Shown here piece after piece: positions 31,419-42,938 of a DNA stretch of 64,000 bases. The notes beneath the pieces are model-generated. The model searched no databases and was not told the origin of the DNA. It worked only from the letters and a program-made list of their open reading frames with translations. The DNA comes from Enterovirga rhinocerotis. Lineage in GTDB: Bacteria; Pseudomonadota; Alphaproteobacteria; Rhizobiales; Beijerinckiaceae. Each line of letters opens with the position of its first letter. Positions within the stretch are counted from its first letter, which is position 1. The translations under genes and the position numbers were made by a program. Location: positions 1,426,001 to 1,490,000 of the forward strand of contig NZ_SNZR01000011.1 of the NCBI RefSeq assembly GCF_004363955.1, written 5' to 3'.

Positions 31419-32515
31419 GCCAGTCGACCCCCGAGCAGATCGTCAATGCCCTCCCTCTGCCGATCCTGACGATCGGGCCGACGGACGAGGTCGTGGACGG
31501 CAACCACGCGGCGGAGGATTTCTTCCAGCTCAGCCTGCGCGTGCTGCGGCGGCAGAAGCTCTCCGACATCGTCCCGTTCGACTCGCCGGCCTACGGGCTG
31601 GTCGAGGAGGTCCGTCGCCGCCGCTCCGCGGTGAGCGAACATCGGGTGGAACTCGCAAGCCCCCGCTACGGCTCCGAGCGGACGGTCGACGTCTTCGCGA
31701 CGCCGCTCGGGGACGAGGGCACGGTCGTCCTCCTGATCCAGGAGCGGACCATCGCCGACAAGATGGACCGCCAGCTGTCGCATCGCGGCGCCGCCCGGTC
31801 GCTGACCGCGCTCGGCTCGATGCTCGCCCACGAGATCAAGAACCCTCTCTCCGGCATCCGCGGTGCGGCTCAGCTTCTGGAGACGTCGGTCGACGAGGCG
31901 GACCGCGCACTGACGCGGTTGATCTGCGAGGAGACGGACCGGATCGTCGGCCTCGTCGAGCGCATGGAGCTGTTCGGAGACGAGCGGCCCGTGGATCGCG
32001 GGCCGGTCAACGTACACGGGGTGCTCGATCATGTCCGGCGCCTCGCCCTGTCGGGCTTCGCCCAGCACATCCGGATCGTCGAGGCCTACGACCCGTCGCT
32101 CCCGCCGGTCGACGGCAACCGCGACCAGCTCATCCAGATCTTCCTGAACCTGCTCAAGAACGCCGCGGAAGCCATCGGGCCGGACGCGCTCGACGGCGAG
32201 ATCGTGCTGTCGACCGCCTTCCGGGCCGGCGTCCGGCTCGAGATGCCCGGATCGAGGGGAGGGCGGGTCGCCCTGCCGATCGAGGTCTCGATCCAGGACA
32301 ACGGCCCCGGCGTGCCGGAGGACCTCCTGCCGCACCTCTTCGACCCCTTCGTCACGACGAAGGCCCAAGGAAGTGGCCTGGGCCTTGCGTTGGTGGCCAA
32401 GATCGTCGGCGGGCATGGCGGCGTCATCGAATGCGACCCCGCGCCGCGCAGGACAACCTTCCGGGTTCGCCTGCCGATTTTCAGCGCCCATGACGGGCGC
32501 GCAGCGGAGCTTTGA
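31415..32515 (+). CDS. ntrB: Nitrogen regulation sensor histidine kinase NtrB
   Basis: Soluble kinase/phosphatase that controls NtrC according to PII state. 366 residues: an N-terminal PAS domain (about 10-110), the phosphoacceptor H139 in [14 protein letters not shown], the N box [10 protein letters not shown], and G boxes [10 protein letters not shown] and [10 protein letters not shown]. No transmembrane segment. It sits between dusB and ntrC in an operon with a four-base overlap upstream and a 10-base gap downstream. Confidence 0.97.
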   Translation: MSQSTPEQIVNALPLPILTIGPTDEVVDGNHAAEDFFQLSLRVLRRQKLSDIVPFDSPAYGLVEEVRRRRSAVSEHRVELASPRYGSERTVDVFATPLGDEGTVVLLIQERTIADKMDRQLSHRGAARSLTALGSMLAHEIKNPLSGIRGAAQLLETSVDEADRALTRLICEETDRIVGLVERMELFGDERPVDRGPVNVHGVLDHVRRLALSGFAQHIRIVEAYDPSLPPVDGNRDQLIQIFLNLLKNAAEAIGPDALDGEIVLSTAFRAGVRLEMPGSRGGRVALPIEVSIQDNGPGVPEDLLPHLFDPFVTTKAQGSGLGLALVAKIVGGHGGVIECDPAPRRTTFRVRLPIFSAHDGRAAEL

Positions 32516-32525
32516 GGCGGACAGA

Positions 32526-33974
<1,449 letters not shown>

Positions 33975-34091
33975 ACGGATCGCCGAGCCTGCGGCATCCA
34001 CGCTGCCTAGACTTCGCCCGCGATCGCGCTTATTGCCGGGGTGTTGCCGCAATGCATCACTCCTGATGCCGGCGATCGTCCGAGGACACGA

Positions 34092-36332
34092 TTGAGCGAG
34101 AAGGCACAGGCCGCAGGGGCTGATCTGAGGCGCGTGGGCCCACGCGGCCCCGGCTGGCTCGGTGCGCTCGCGGTGGGATTCTCGCTCTGCTCGGCGCTGG
34201 TCACGTTCCTCGTGCTCGCCGGCCTGACGCCGATCCTGCCGACCCACGACGTCGTCGTCTGGGTGCTGTTCATCAACATGGTCCTGGTCCTGATCCTGGC
34301 GGGGATCGTGGTCTGGGAAGCCTGGGACATCGTCCGCTCGCGACTCGCGGGCGTGGCCGGTGCGGGCCTGCACGTCCGCGTGATCGGGCTCTTCAGCCTG
34401 GTTGCGGCGCTGCCGGCGATTCTCGTCGCGGTCGTCGCCAGCCTCACGCTGAATCGGGGTCTCGACCCCTGGTTCGCCGGCTCGCTGCGCGCGCTCATGC
34501 AGAACACGGTGGAAATCGCCGAGGCGTATCGCGACACCCAATGCCGGACGCTCGCGCGCGACACGCAGCTCATGGCCTCCGACATCAACCGGGCCAAAGT
34601 GCTCTTCGACGCGGACCGGAAGGTCTTCCGCGAGTTCATGTCGTCGCGCGCCGCATCGCTCGGCTTCCCGCTCTCGATGCTCGTCGAGCCGGACGGGCGC
34701 GCGGTCGAGACGGTCGAGCTCAAGCCGATCGAAGGGCTCAAGGGGCCGACGGCGAGCGATCTGAAGGACGCGAGCGACACGGAGGCGATCTGCCTCGTCC
34801 CGGCCGCCGGCAACATCTTCCGGACCGTGCTCAAGCTGCCGGCCCATGACGGCCGCATCCTCTACGTGGCCCGGCCGGTCGATCCGCGCGCGATCGAGTT
34901 CCCGGCCATCGCCGCGGCCGGCATCGCCTATTACACCGACCTCGACAGGAAGCGCGTCGGCATCCAGATCGCCTTCGCCTCGATGTTCGCGCTGATCGCG
35001 CTGATCGTGCTGCTATCGGCGATCTGGTTCGGTCTCAGCTTCGCGAACCGGCTCGTTTCGCCGATCCGGCGCCTGATCCATGCGACAGATCAGGTCGCCA
35101 CCGGGAACTTCTACGTGCAGGTCCCCGTTCGGAGGGCCGAGGGCGATCTCGCCCATCTGGGCGAGACGTTCAACAAGATGACCGCGGAACTGCGTCGCCA
35201 GCACGATGGCCTCACGGCCGCGAGCGACCTGATCGACCGTCGGCGCAGGTTCATGGAAGCGGTTCTATCCGGTGTCTCCGCCGGGGTTATCGGCATCGAT
35301 TCGCACGGGCTCGTCACCATCGTGAACCCCTCCGCCGAGGCATTGCTCGAGGCCGGCCGGAACGACCTTCTGGGCCAGCCCATCACCCAGATCCTCCCGG
35401 AGATCTCCCAGCTCCTGGAGGAGGCGAAGGCTGGCCGGCTGCGGCTGATCCAGGAACAGATCCCGATCTCGCGCCGCAACCGCGACCGCACGCTGGACGT
35501 GCGCGTCACGAGCGAGCAGGCTCGCGGCGAGGACAAGGGGTTCATCGTCACGCTGGACGACATCACCGATCTCGTGACAGCTCAACGGACCTCGGCCTGG
35601 GCCGATGTCGCGCGCCGGATCGCGCACGAGATCAAGAACCCCCTGACCCCGATCCAGTTGTCCGCCGAGCGCATCCGCCGCAAATACGGCAAGAACATCA
35701 CCCATGATCGGGACATCTTCGATCAGTGCACCAACACGATCATCCGCCAGGTCGACGACATCAAGCGCATGGTCGACGAGTTCTCGTCCTTCGCCCGCAT
35801 GCCGAAGCCCGCCATGGCGCCGGAGGATGTCAGCGACACGGTGCGGCAGATCATCTTCATGATGCGGACGGCCCACCCGGACATCGTGTTCCGCGACACG
35901 CTGCCCGACACGCCCCTGGTCGCGAATTTCGACCGCAGGCTGCTGGCGCAGGCGGTGCAGAACATCGTCAAGAACGCGACGGAGGCGATCACCGCGGTGC
36001 CCGAGATCGGCCGTGGTGACGGGCTCGTCGAGGTGTCGGTGCGCCATGCCGACGGCGAGGTCGTCGTCGACATCGCCGATAACGGCAAGGGCTTCCCGGC
36101 CGAGGGCCGGCAGCGGTTGCTGGAGCCCTATATGACGACGCGCGACGGGGGCACGGGCCTCGGCCTCGCGATCGTCGGCAAGATTCTGGAAGAGCACGGG
36201 GGCGGGATCGAGTTGCTCGACAACCCGGCGGGTCGCGGCGGCCTGGTCCGCCTGCACTTCCCCCTTCACACAGCAGGTGCGGCGGCCTCCGTGCCGCCTG
36301 CGACAGACGAGCGGGAGCGCGCCACGGCATGA
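34092..36332 (+). CDS. ntrY: Nitrogen regulation sensor histidine kinase NtrY
   Basis: Membrane sensor kinase of the second nitrogen two-component pair. About 746 residues: N-terminal hydrophobic segments, an extracytoplasmic region from about 120 to 285, another helix, a HAMP domain (FANRLVSPIRRLIHATDQVA), a PAS domain, the phosphoacceptor in [20 protein letters not shown] near residue 510, and an HATPase domain (NIVKNATEAI, TGLGLAI). I prefer the TTG at 34092, five bases after AGGA, to the GTG at 34041; either is possible. Overlaps ntrX by ATGA. Confidence 0.94.
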   Translation: MSEKAQAAGADLRRVGPRGPGWLGALAVGFSLCSALVTFLVLAGLTPILPTHDVVVWVLFINMVLVLILAGIVVWEAWDIVRSRLAGVAGAGLHVRVIGLFSLVAALPAILVAVVASLTLNRGLDPWFAGSLRALMQNTVEIAEAYRDTQCRTLARDTQLMASDINRAKVLFDADRKVFREFMSSRAASLGFPLSMLVEPDGRAVETVELKPIEGLKGPTASDLKDASDTEAICLVPAAGNIFRTVLKLPAHDGRILYVARPVDPRAIEFPAIAAAGIAYYTDLDRKRVGIQIAFASMFALIALIVLLSAIWFGLSFANRLVSPIRRLIHATDQVATGNFYVQVPVRRAEGDLAHLGETFNKMTAELRRQHDGLTAASDLIDRRRRFMEAVLSGVSAGVIGIDSHGLVTIVNPSAEALLEAGRNDLLGQPITQILPEISQLLEEAKAGRLRLIQEQIPISRRNRDRTLDVRVTSEQARGEDKGFIVTLDDITDLVTAQRTSAWADVARRIAHEIKNPLTPIQLSAERIRRKYGKNITHDRDIFDQCTNTIIRQVDDIKRMVDEFSSFARMPKPAMAPEDVSDTVRQIIFMMRTAHPDIVFRDTLPDTPLVANFDRRLLAQAVQNIVKNATEAITAVPEIGRGDGLVEVSVRHADGEVVVDIADNGKGFPAEGRQRLLEPYMTTRDGGTGLGLAIVGKILEEHGGGIELLDNPAGRGGLVRLHFPLHTAGAAASVPPATDERERATA

Positions 36333-37699
36333 GCACCGATATCCTCATCGTCGACGACGAGGCCGATATTCGCGAACTCGTCGCCGGTATCCTGGAAGAC
36401 GAGGGCCACGGGACGCGGACTGCGGCCTCGTCGGACGAGGCCCTCGCATCCATCGAGGCCCGGCGGCCTCACATGGTCTTCCTGGACATCTGGCTTCAGG
36501 GAAGCCGCCTCGACGGGCTCCAGGTGCTGGAGCTCGTGATGAAGGACCATCCCGACCTGCCGGTCGTGATGATCTCGGGGCACGGCAATATCGAGACGGC
36601 CGTCTCGGCGATCCGGGCCGGAGCCTACGACTTCATCGAGAAGCCGTTCAAGGCCGATCGCCTGGTGCTGGTCGCCGAGCGTGCGCTCGAGGCCTGGCGG
36701 CTGAAGCGCGAGGTCAAGGACCTGAAATCCCGCTCGACGCAGGCCAGCCGGATCGCGGGGCATTCGCCCGTGATCAACCACCTGCGGCAGGCGATCGAGC
36801 GCGCGGCGCCGACCAATGCGCGCATCCTCGTCGCCGGTGCACCGGGCGCCGGGAAGGAGCTCGTCGCGCGCACGCTCCATTCGATGTCCTCGCGCGCATC
36901 CGGACCCTTCGTGGTCCTGAACGCGGCGACGATCACGCCCGACAACATGGAGGCCGAACTCTTCGGCATCGAGGCGAACGGCGACGGCGGACGCCGGATC
37001 GGCGCTCTCGAGGAAGCCCATGGCGGCACGCTCTATCTCGACGAGATCGCGGACATGCCGCGCGAGGTGCAGGGCCGCATCCTGCGGGTGCTCGTCGATC
37101 AGAACTTCCAGCGCGTCGGCGGCTCGACCCGGGTCCATGTCGACGTCCGCATCATCTCCTCGTCGAGCCGTGACCTGCCGACGGAGATCGCGGCGGGCCG
37201 GATGCGGGAGGATCTCTTCCATCGCTTGAGCGTCATCCCGATCCGGGTGCCGGCCCTCTCGGAGCGGCGCGAGGACGTGCCGGAGCTGATCGAGTTCTTC
37301 CAGGATCAGATCTCGGCCTCGACCGGGCTCGCGAAGCGCCGCATCAGCGACGAGGCGATGGCCGTCCTGCAATCGCATGACTGGCCCTTCAACGTCCGTC
37401 AGCTCCGCAACAACGTCGAGCGCCTCATGATCCTGACGGCGGGCGATCCCGACCAGGAGATCACGGCGGAGATGCTGCCCTCGGAGATCGGTGCGCTCGT
37501 CCCCTCGACGCCGAACGGCGCCGGCGGGGAGCGCCTGATGAGCCTCCCCCTGCGCGAGGCGCGCGAGATTTTCGAGCGCGAGTATCTCGTCGCCCAGATC
37601 GCGCGGTTCTCGAACAACATCTCCCGCACGGCCGAATTCATCGGGATGGAGCGCTCGGCGCTTCACCGGAAGCTGAAGCTTTTGGGTATCGGGGGTTGA
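36329..37699 (+). CDS. ntrX: Nitrogen regulation response regulator NtrX
   Basis: Partner of NtrY, 456 residues: receiver with D53 in MVFLDIWLQG, AAA+ domain and C-terminal HTH (NISRTAEFIGMERSALHRKLKLL). The Walker A is AGAPGAGKE. Where NtrC has GAFTGA, NtrX reads IEANGDGGRRIGALEEAHGG, so it cannot make the usual sigma-54 contact. Loss of this loop is known for alphaproteobacterial NtrX, which regulates respiratory and cell-cycle genes with the main sigma factor. Coupled to ntrY. Confidence 0.96.
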   Translation: MSTDILIVDDEADIRELVAGILEDEGHGTRTAASSDEALASIEARRPHMVFLDIWLQGSRLDGLQVLELVMKDHPDLPVVMISGHGNIETAVSAIRAGAYDFIEKPFKADRLVLVAERALEAWRLKREVKDLKSRSTQASRIAGHSPVINHLRQAIERAAPTNARILVAGAPGAGKELVARTLHSMSSRASGPFVVLNAATITPDNMEAELFGIEANGDGGRRIGALEEAHGGTLYLDEIADMPREVQGRILRVLVDQNFQRVGGSTRVHVDVRIISSSSRDLPTEIAAGRMREDLFHRLSVIPIRVPALSERREDVPELIEFFQDQISASTGLAKRRISDEAMAVLQSHDWPFNVRQLRNNVERLMILTAGDPDQEITAEMLPSEIGALVPSTPNGAGGERLMSLPLREAREIFEREYLVAQIARFSNNISRTAEFIGMERSALHRKLKLLGIGG

Positions 37700-37849
37700 C
37701 GATTCCAGCGCCTTCCGACGGAAATCTCTTGCGTTGCAGCAAGGACCGGCCTGTAATGGCATGGCCGGTCAAAGGACTCTTCGCGGGTCCGATCAACGAC
37801 AACAAACGGCCCGATCGGGACCGGCGGACTGGGCCGACAGGACAAACTC

Positions 37850-38098
37850 ATGCCGAGCGAACGCGGCCAAAACCTACAAGATACCTTTCTGAACCATGTC
37901 AGGAAGAACAAGGTTCCGCTCACCATCTTCCTGGTGAACGGCGTCAAACTCCAAGGGATCGTCACCTGGTTCGACAGCTTCTGCGTGCTGCTCCGCCGCG
38001 ACGGACATTCGCAGCTCGTCTACAAGCACGCGATCTCCACGGTCATGCCTGGTCATCCCGTTCAGCTCTTCGAGCCCGAAGAGCTCGACAAGGCCTGA
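37850..38098 (+). CDS. hfq: RNA-binding protein Hfq
   Basis: Sm-like hexameric RNA chaperone matching small RNAs to mRNAs. 82 residues with the Sm1 core [25 protein letters not shown] and the Sm2 motif [11 protein letters not shown] (YKHA variant typical of the family). It lies 150 bases downstream of ntrX and upstream of hflX, the standard order in alphaproteobacteria. Confidence 0.98.
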   Translation: MPSERGQNLQDTFLNHVRKNKVPLTIFLVNGVKLQGIVTWFDSFCVLLRRDGHSQLVYKHAISTVMPGHPVQLFEPEELDKA

Positions 38099-38118
38099 AT
38101 ATCCGGCTGACTGCCGCC

Positions 38119-38142
38119 GGCTCTCGGACAAGTCCGAGAGCC
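38119..38142. repeat. Perfect hairpin downstream of hfq
   Basis: GGCTCTCGGAC (38119-38129) and GTCCGAGAGCC (38132-38142) form a perfect 11-bp stem with a two-base loop, 21 bases after the hfq stop. There is no T-run, so it may stabilise the hfq mRNA 3' end or attenuate read-through into hflX rather than terminate outright. Confidence 0.5.
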
Positions 38143-38180
38143 GCTGCCTCTGCGGCCCGGGCTTCGTCGGGGCCGGTCTC

Positions 38181-39605
38181 GTGACGGCGCCCCGCGCTCC
38201 GGGGGAAGGGCGGGCCGGAAAAAACGCCCTCCAGCGCGATCCGCCGGAGCGGGAGGTCGCGGCCCATACCCGCACGCTCGTCCTCGGCCCCTATGTCGTC
38301 CGGACGCGAAATTCCTCCGGCGCCGGGGAGAGGGCAGGGGCTGCCGCCCCCCTTGCGCCGCAGCGTCCCCCCGAATCCCGGCTCGAAGAAGCCTATGGGC
38401 TCGCGCTCGCCATCGAGCTCGAGGTCGTGTCGCAGAGCATCATCCCGATCACGACGCCGCGTCCGGCGACCTATCTCGGCAGCGGGAAGGTCGACGAGAT
38501 CGCGGGCATCGTCGCGGCCGAGGAGATCGAGCTCGTCGTGATGGATTGTGCGCTCTCCCCGGGGCAGCAGCGCAACCTCGAGAAGGCCTGGGGCGCCAAG
38601 GTCATCGACCGGACGGGCCTGATCCTCGAAATCTTCGGGCGGCGCGCCCGGACCAAGGAGGGCACGCTCCAGGTCGAACTCGCGCATCTCGCCTATCAGA
38701 AGAGCCGCCTCGTCCGTTCCTGGACCCATCTCGAACGCCAGCGCGGCGGCTTCGGCTTCCTCGGCGGCCCCGGCGAGACGCAGATCGAGGCCGACCGCCG
38801 CCAGATCCAGGACCGCATGCGACGCATCGAGCGCGATCTCGAGGGTGTGCGGCAGACGCGCACGCTCCACCGCGCGAGCCGGCGCCGCGTGCCGTACCCG
38901 ATCGTCGCGCTGGTGGGCTACACCAATGCCGGCAAGTCGACCCTCTTCAACCGCCTGACCCAGGCCGAGGTCTTCGCCGAGGACCTCCTCTTCGCGACGC
39001 TCGATCCGACCGCCCGCGCGATCAAGCTGCCGCACGGGGCGACGGCGATCCTGTCGGACACCGTCGGCTTCGTGTCCGAGCTTCCGACCATGCTGGTGGC
39101 GGCTTTCCGGGCGACGCTGGAAGACGTCGTCGAGGCGGACGTCCTGCTGCATGTCCGCGACATCTCGGGCGTCGAGAGCGAGGCCGAGGCGGCCGATGTC
39201 GAGAACGTGCTCGGCCAGCTCGGCATCGACACCAACGACCGGTCCCGGCTGATCGAGGTTTGGAACAAGGCGGACCTCCTGTCGCCGGAGGAACGCGAGC
39301 GGCTGGGCGGGACGATCGCGCGCATGCCGGCCGAGCGGCGCCCAAGCCTCGTCTCCGCCCTGAGCGGGGAGGGGATCGCGGAACTCCTGGCGGGGATCGA
39401 ACGGGCCGTGGCGCGCGGCCGGCCGACCTTCGACATCGCGCTCGACACCACGGAGGGCGCGGCCCTCAACTGGCTCTACGAGGAGGCCGAGGTGATCCGG
39501 CGGCACGACGGGGAGGGCGGCACGATCAGCCTTCTCGTCCGGATCGCGCCGGAAAAGGAGCCGCGACTGGCGAGCCGCTTCCCGCAGGCCCGGAAGGTCG
39601 CCTGA
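38181..39605 (+). CDS. hflX: GTPase HflX
   Basis: Ribosome-associated GTPase that rescues or recycles stalled and heat-damaged ribosomes. 474 residues with the HflX N-terminal domain ([45 protein letters not shown]), a helical [17 protein letters not shown] segment, then the G domain with [22 protein letters not shown] and NKADLL. The GTG at 38181 is the most upstream reasonable start. It leaves a poorly conserved N-terminal extension of about 30 residues. Confidence 0.94.
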   Translation: MTAPRAPGEGRAGKNALQRDPPEREVAAHTRTLVLGPYVVRTRNSSGAGERAGAAAPLAPQRPPESRLEEAYGLALAIELEVVSQSIIPITTPRPATYLGSGKVDEIAGIVAAEEIELVVMDCALSPGQQRNLEKAWGAKVIDRTGLILEIFGRRARTKEGTLQVELAHLAYQKSRLVRSWTHLERQRGGFGFLGGPGETQIEADRRQIQDRMRRIERDLEGVRQTRTLHRASRRRVPYPIVALVGYTNAGKSTLFNRLTQAEVFAEDLLFATLDPTARAIKLPHGATAILSDTVGFVSELPTMLVAAFRATLEDVVEADVLLHVRDISGVESEAEAADVENVLGQLGIDTNDRSRLIEVWNKADLLSPEERERLGGTIARMPAERRPSLVSALSGEGIAELLAGIERAVARGRPTFDIALDTTEGAALNWLYEEAEVIRRHDGEGGTISLLVRIAPEKEPRLASRFPQARKVA

Positions 39606-39606
39606 T

Positions 39607-39873
39607 TCAGGCGGCCCGCGCCCACGGGAACAGCGAGAAGCCGCGGGCCTTCTTGCCGCGACGGCGGCTGGCCAGCTCCTCGCGCAGCGTCTCGATCATG
39701 CGCGGATTGAGGATGTCGCCGTCCTGGGTGATGATCCAGGCATGCTCGCCGTCGCCGTCTCCGGCGGCCCGGATGGCGTCGTCGAGCGTCGGGTACACGA
39801 CTTCTTCCTCCGAACCGTCATCGGCCGGCCAGAAGAAGAGCTTTGCAGGCGCGGCCCAGTTATAACGCGACAT
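39607..39873 (-). CDS. Conserved hypothetical protein
   Basis: An 88-residue acidic soluble protein whose sequence ([41 protein letters not shown]) looks like a genuine short conserved family rather than an antisense artefact: it has normal amino-acid usage and a C-terminal basic tail RRRGKKARG. No function is known to me. It ends one base beyond the hflX stop in convergent orientation. Confidence 0.7.
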   Translation of the reverse strand: MSRYNWAAPAKLFFWPADDGSEEEVVYPTLDDAIRAAGDGDGEHAWIITQDGDILNPRMIETLREELASRRRGKKARGFSLFPWARAA

Positions 39874-40073
39874 CGGACGCAGACCTTCGCTCGAATCGGA
39901 GTGGTGGCATTAAGGACATCTCGACGTTATCGTTTGCCTAACACGGGCCCGGATCGCATCGCCCCGAAGCGGGACGGGCGGCGCTGGGCGAACGGCTCTG
40001 CCGGAGAACGACCACGATCCTCACCCTCCTCGACCTCGCCGGCTGCGCCGCGCTCCTGCTGTGGGGGCTGCAC

Positions 40074-41690
40074 ATGGTGCAGAGCGGCGTCCAGCGCGCC
40101 TTTGGCGCGCAGCTCCGCCGGTCGCTGGAAGCCGCGCTGGGGAACCGCTTGCGGGCGGCGCTCGTAGGGCTCGGCGTCACCGCCATCCTGCAATCCTCGA
40201 CCGCGACGGGCCTGATGGCCGCGTCCTTCGCGGCGAGCGGGGCGGTCTCCGTCGTTCCCGCCCTCGCGGTGATGCTCGGCGCCAATGTCGGCACGACGCT
40301 CATCGTCCAGGCCCTCTCGTTCGACATCTCACACGTCGCGCCGATCCTCGTCCTCTTCGGCGTGGTGATGTTCCGGAAGGGTACGTCGGCGCGGACGCGC
40401 GATTTCGGCCGCGTCGCGATCGGGCTCGGCCTGATGCTCTTCGCCCTGTCCCGGATGCTGGACCTGCTCCAGCCCTACGAGGACAGCCCTTCCCTCCGCA
40501 CGTTGCTCGGGCTCATCGCGACGGATCGCGCCGTCGCCATGTTCGCCGCGGCTTTGGTGACGTGGCTCGCCCATTCGAGCGTCGCGGTGGTGCTGCTGGT
40601 GATGTCGCTGGCCGAACGGGGCGTCCTGCCGCTCGAAGCGGCGATGGCCATGGTGATCGGCGCCAATCTCGGCAGCGCGATCAATCCTCTCCTGGAAAGC
40701 GGAGCGGGAGGCGATGCGGCTGGCCGGCGGGTCTCGGTGGGCAATCTCCTCAACCGCGTCGTCGGATGCCTGATCTTCCTGCCGCTCCTCGGCATCGTGG
40801 GGCCGCTCCTGGTCGCCTGGCAGCCGAACGCCTCGCGGGCGGTGGCCGACTTCCACACGATCTTCAACCTGTGTCTGGCCCTCCTCTTCCTGCCGCTGCT
40901 CGACCCTCTGGCGGCGATGCTGCGCCGGCTCCTGCCGACCCGGATCGACGCCGTCGATCCCGGCCAGCCCATCTATCTCGACCAGGGCGCGCTGCGGACG
41001 CCGGCGATCGCGCTCGGCTTCGCCGCGCGCGAGGCTTTGCGGATGGCGGACGTGCTGGAGACGATGCTGAAGGGGGCGAGCGAATCCCTCGAGAGCGCCG
41101 ATCGCGGCCGCATCGCCGAGATTCGCCGCACGGACGACGTGCTCGACAGCCTCGACGATGCCATCGCCACCTATGTGACGGGTCTCGATGCCGACGACAT
41201 GAGCGCCGCCGATCACCGCCGCGCCGCGGCGATCCTCGCCTTCTCGACCAATCTCGAACATGCCGGCGACATCCTCGACAAGAACGTCGTCGCCCTCGCC
41301 GGCAAGAGGTTGAAACACGGCGTCGCACCGATGGCCGAAAGCCGCGACCGCGCGCTCGACATGCTCGCGCGCCTCGAGGCGAACCTACGGGCTGCGACCT
41401 CCGTCTTCGTCACGGAGGACGTTCGGGCCGCGCGCCAGCTCGCCGACGAGAAATCGATCTTCCGGGACCTCGAAGCGGATGCGGTCGAGGAGCATTTCGA
41501 GGCGATGCGTGCCCGCCGGCCCGGCGCGACGAAGGCCGATCCGGCCGATCTCGACATCCTGCGGGATCTGAAGCGGGTCAACGACCACCTCGTGGCCGGA
41601 GCGGCCTATCCCGTTCTCCAGAGCCAGGGCGAACTCCTCGCCTCGCGCCTCCGGCGGTCCGACCCGCGCCGCGACCGGCACGACGATTGA
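40074..41690 (+). CDS. Na/Pi cotransporter family protein with PhoU domain
   Basis: Homologue of YjbB/NptA-type phosphate transporters. Two inverted transport repeats carry the QSSTATGLMAASF and HSSVAVVLLVMSLAERG signatures, followed by a C-terminal PhoU-like helical region (about residues 330-525). The ATG at 40074 cuts the first helix. The same frame continues upstream (to a stop at 39939) and encodes LTLLDLAGCAALLLWGLH, which belongs to the family, so the true start is probably a non-standard codon such as ATC at 40017, ten bases after GGAG. Substrate unproven. Confidence 0.85.
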   Translation: MVQSGVQRAFGAQLRRSLEAALGNRLRAALVGLGVTAILQSSTATGLMAASFAASGAVSVVPALAVMLGANVGTTLIVQALSFDISHVAPILVLFGVVMFRKGTSARTRDFGRVAIGLGLMLFALSRMLDLLQPYEDSPSLRTLLGLIATDRAVAMFAAALVTWLAHSSVAVVLLVMSLAERGVLPLEAAMAMVIGANLGSAINPLLESGAGGDAAGRRVSVGNLLNRVVGCLIFLPLLGIVGPLLVAWQPNASRAVADFHTIFNLCLALLFLPLLDPLAAMLRRLLPTRIDAVDPGQPIYLDQGALRTPAIALGFAAREALRMADVLETMLKGASESLESADRGRIAEIRRTDDVLDSLDDAIATYVTGLDADDMSAADHRRAAAILAFSTNLEHAGDILDKNVVALAGKRLKHGVAPMAESRDRALDMLARLEANLRAATSVFVTEDVRAARQLADEKSIFRDLEADAVEEHFEAMRARRPGATKADPADLDILRDLKRVNDHLVAGAAYPVLQSQGELLASRLRRSDPRRDRHDD

Positions 41691-41708
41691 CCGCGTGACG
41701 CGGCGGCG

Positions 41709-42140
41709 TCAGCGCAGCCGGGCGTGCGATGTCGTCCGGAACGGGCGCCAGGTGAGCCTGCGCGCGTCGCAATCCTCGCGCGTCAGCGTCGAGAAGCGGC
41801 GCTCGTTCGGGGCCGAGAAATAGTTCGGCGCGAAGCCGAAGGCGTGCCGATCCGGCTGCGGCTGGCGCGCATAGGGATAGGTGTTGTCGGCCTGGAGGCA
41901 GACGAGCCACAGGAGCCGGCCCGTATCGTCCCGTATGAGGACGGGGTCGGACAGCAGCGTCCCTCGCACGGCGGCGGGATCCGCGAAGAAGGCGCGCGAC
42001 CAGGAGACGATCTGGCTCTTGTAGTCGCGGGCGATGGGCGGCAGATGGCCCGGCCCCACCTCGCGCTGGACCTGCGCGGTGGCACCGCCGGCGATCGAAA
42101 GCCCGAGCGCGACCAGGGCGGCACGGCGAACCAGTTTCAT
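41709..42140 (-). CDS. Secreted hypothetical protein
   Basis: 143 residues beginning with a clear Sec signal peptide (MKLVRRAALVALGLSIAGGATA). The mature part has two cysteines (WLVCLQADNTY and REDCDARR) that could form a disulfide in the periplasm. GAGGAG lies seven bases before the ATG. No family recognised. Convergent with the Na/Pi transporter, 18 bases apart. Confidence 0.7.
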   Translation of the reverse strand: MKLVRRAALVALGLSIAGGATAQVQREVGPGHLPPIARDYKSQIVSWSRAFFADPAAVRGTLLSDPVLIRDDTGRLLWLVCLQADNTYPYARQPQPDRHAFGFAPNYFSAPNERRFSTLTREDCDARRLTWRPFRTTSHARLR

Positions 42141-42625
42141 CGGACACTCCTCACCGGCTCATCTTTCGTCCGGCGGCCGGCGCGTCAAGCTTACACCCGC
42201 ACCTTCGACGGATGATCCGCGGCGCTGCGCGAGATCCGGATCGAGGGTTTAGTAGCTCTCCCCCGCCCGTGCCACTCCGTCGCGGCGGGTCCCACGCATA
42301 CTCTTCCGAACGTCCATGCGCGTGTCAGACGACAGGACACGGCATCGAACCGGCGTACGGAGTTCCGAGGCGGGCGCGCGCGCGAGGCATGGCACCCGCC
42401 GAAAGGTCAGAGCGAGCGTTTCGTGATCGGGTCTGCCCGCCTGACACCGCGCTTCGACGCCGGCCTCCGCCGGCTGCGTCGCGCCGCTATCGCCCGGTGG
42501 GCAGCACATGAATCCCGCCTGATGGCTGCATGTCGATATCCTAGGGGAGCGCGGAAGAGGCTATGAAGGGCGGTCATCCGCCGCTGCCCCGGCAATGACC
42601 GAAGCGCTGCAGAGGAGGAACTGAG
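42141..42625. other. Gene-poor stretch
   Basis: About 485 bases in which I see no frame with a credible start, ribosome site and protein-like composition. The last 20 bases hold the strong GAGGAGG ribosome site of the small lipoprotein gene. Confidence 0.4.
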
Positions 42626-42772
42626 ATGCTCCCCGCCCGGCTTCTGATTGTAGCGCTGGCTCTCGTCTGGCTGGGGGGATGCGTCTCCAAGCCAGCCCCC
42701 AACCCGCCATCGCACCGCTGCGTCACAACTCCCAACAATCTCGTCGAATGCGAGCAGATCCGACCCGAGTGA
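42626..42772 (+). CDS. Small lipoprotein
   Basis: A 48-codon gene: a hydrophobic signal (MLPARLLIVALALVWLGGC) with a lipobox LGGC placing the lipidated cysteine at 19, then a short Pro-rich tail with two further cysteines ending in CEQIRPE. The Shine-Dalgarno GAGGAGG sits seven bases before the ATG, which is strong support for a real gene. Function unknown; presumably anchored in the outer or inner membrane. Confidence 0.65.
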   Translation: MLPARLLIVALALVWLGGCVSKPAPNPPSHRCVTTPNNLVECEQIRPE

Positions 42773-42938
42773 GCCGATCCCGCCGGACACACAGGCGCAT
42801 GTCGCCCAAGGCGTGTGCTGGCGGGCCGAAGCCGAGGATACAGGGAACCATGGCTCCGGCCCCCTCCAGAATCGAGCGATAGAACGTCCGATAGTGCATG
42901 GACACCACAGCGGCATTCGATGGGCGCCCTGGCCCAGC

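Noticed and set aside
42723-42908. Minus-strand 61-codon frame overlapping the small lipoprotein gene
   Set aside because: It overlaps a gene with a much better ribosome site and signal sequence, and has no recognisable product.
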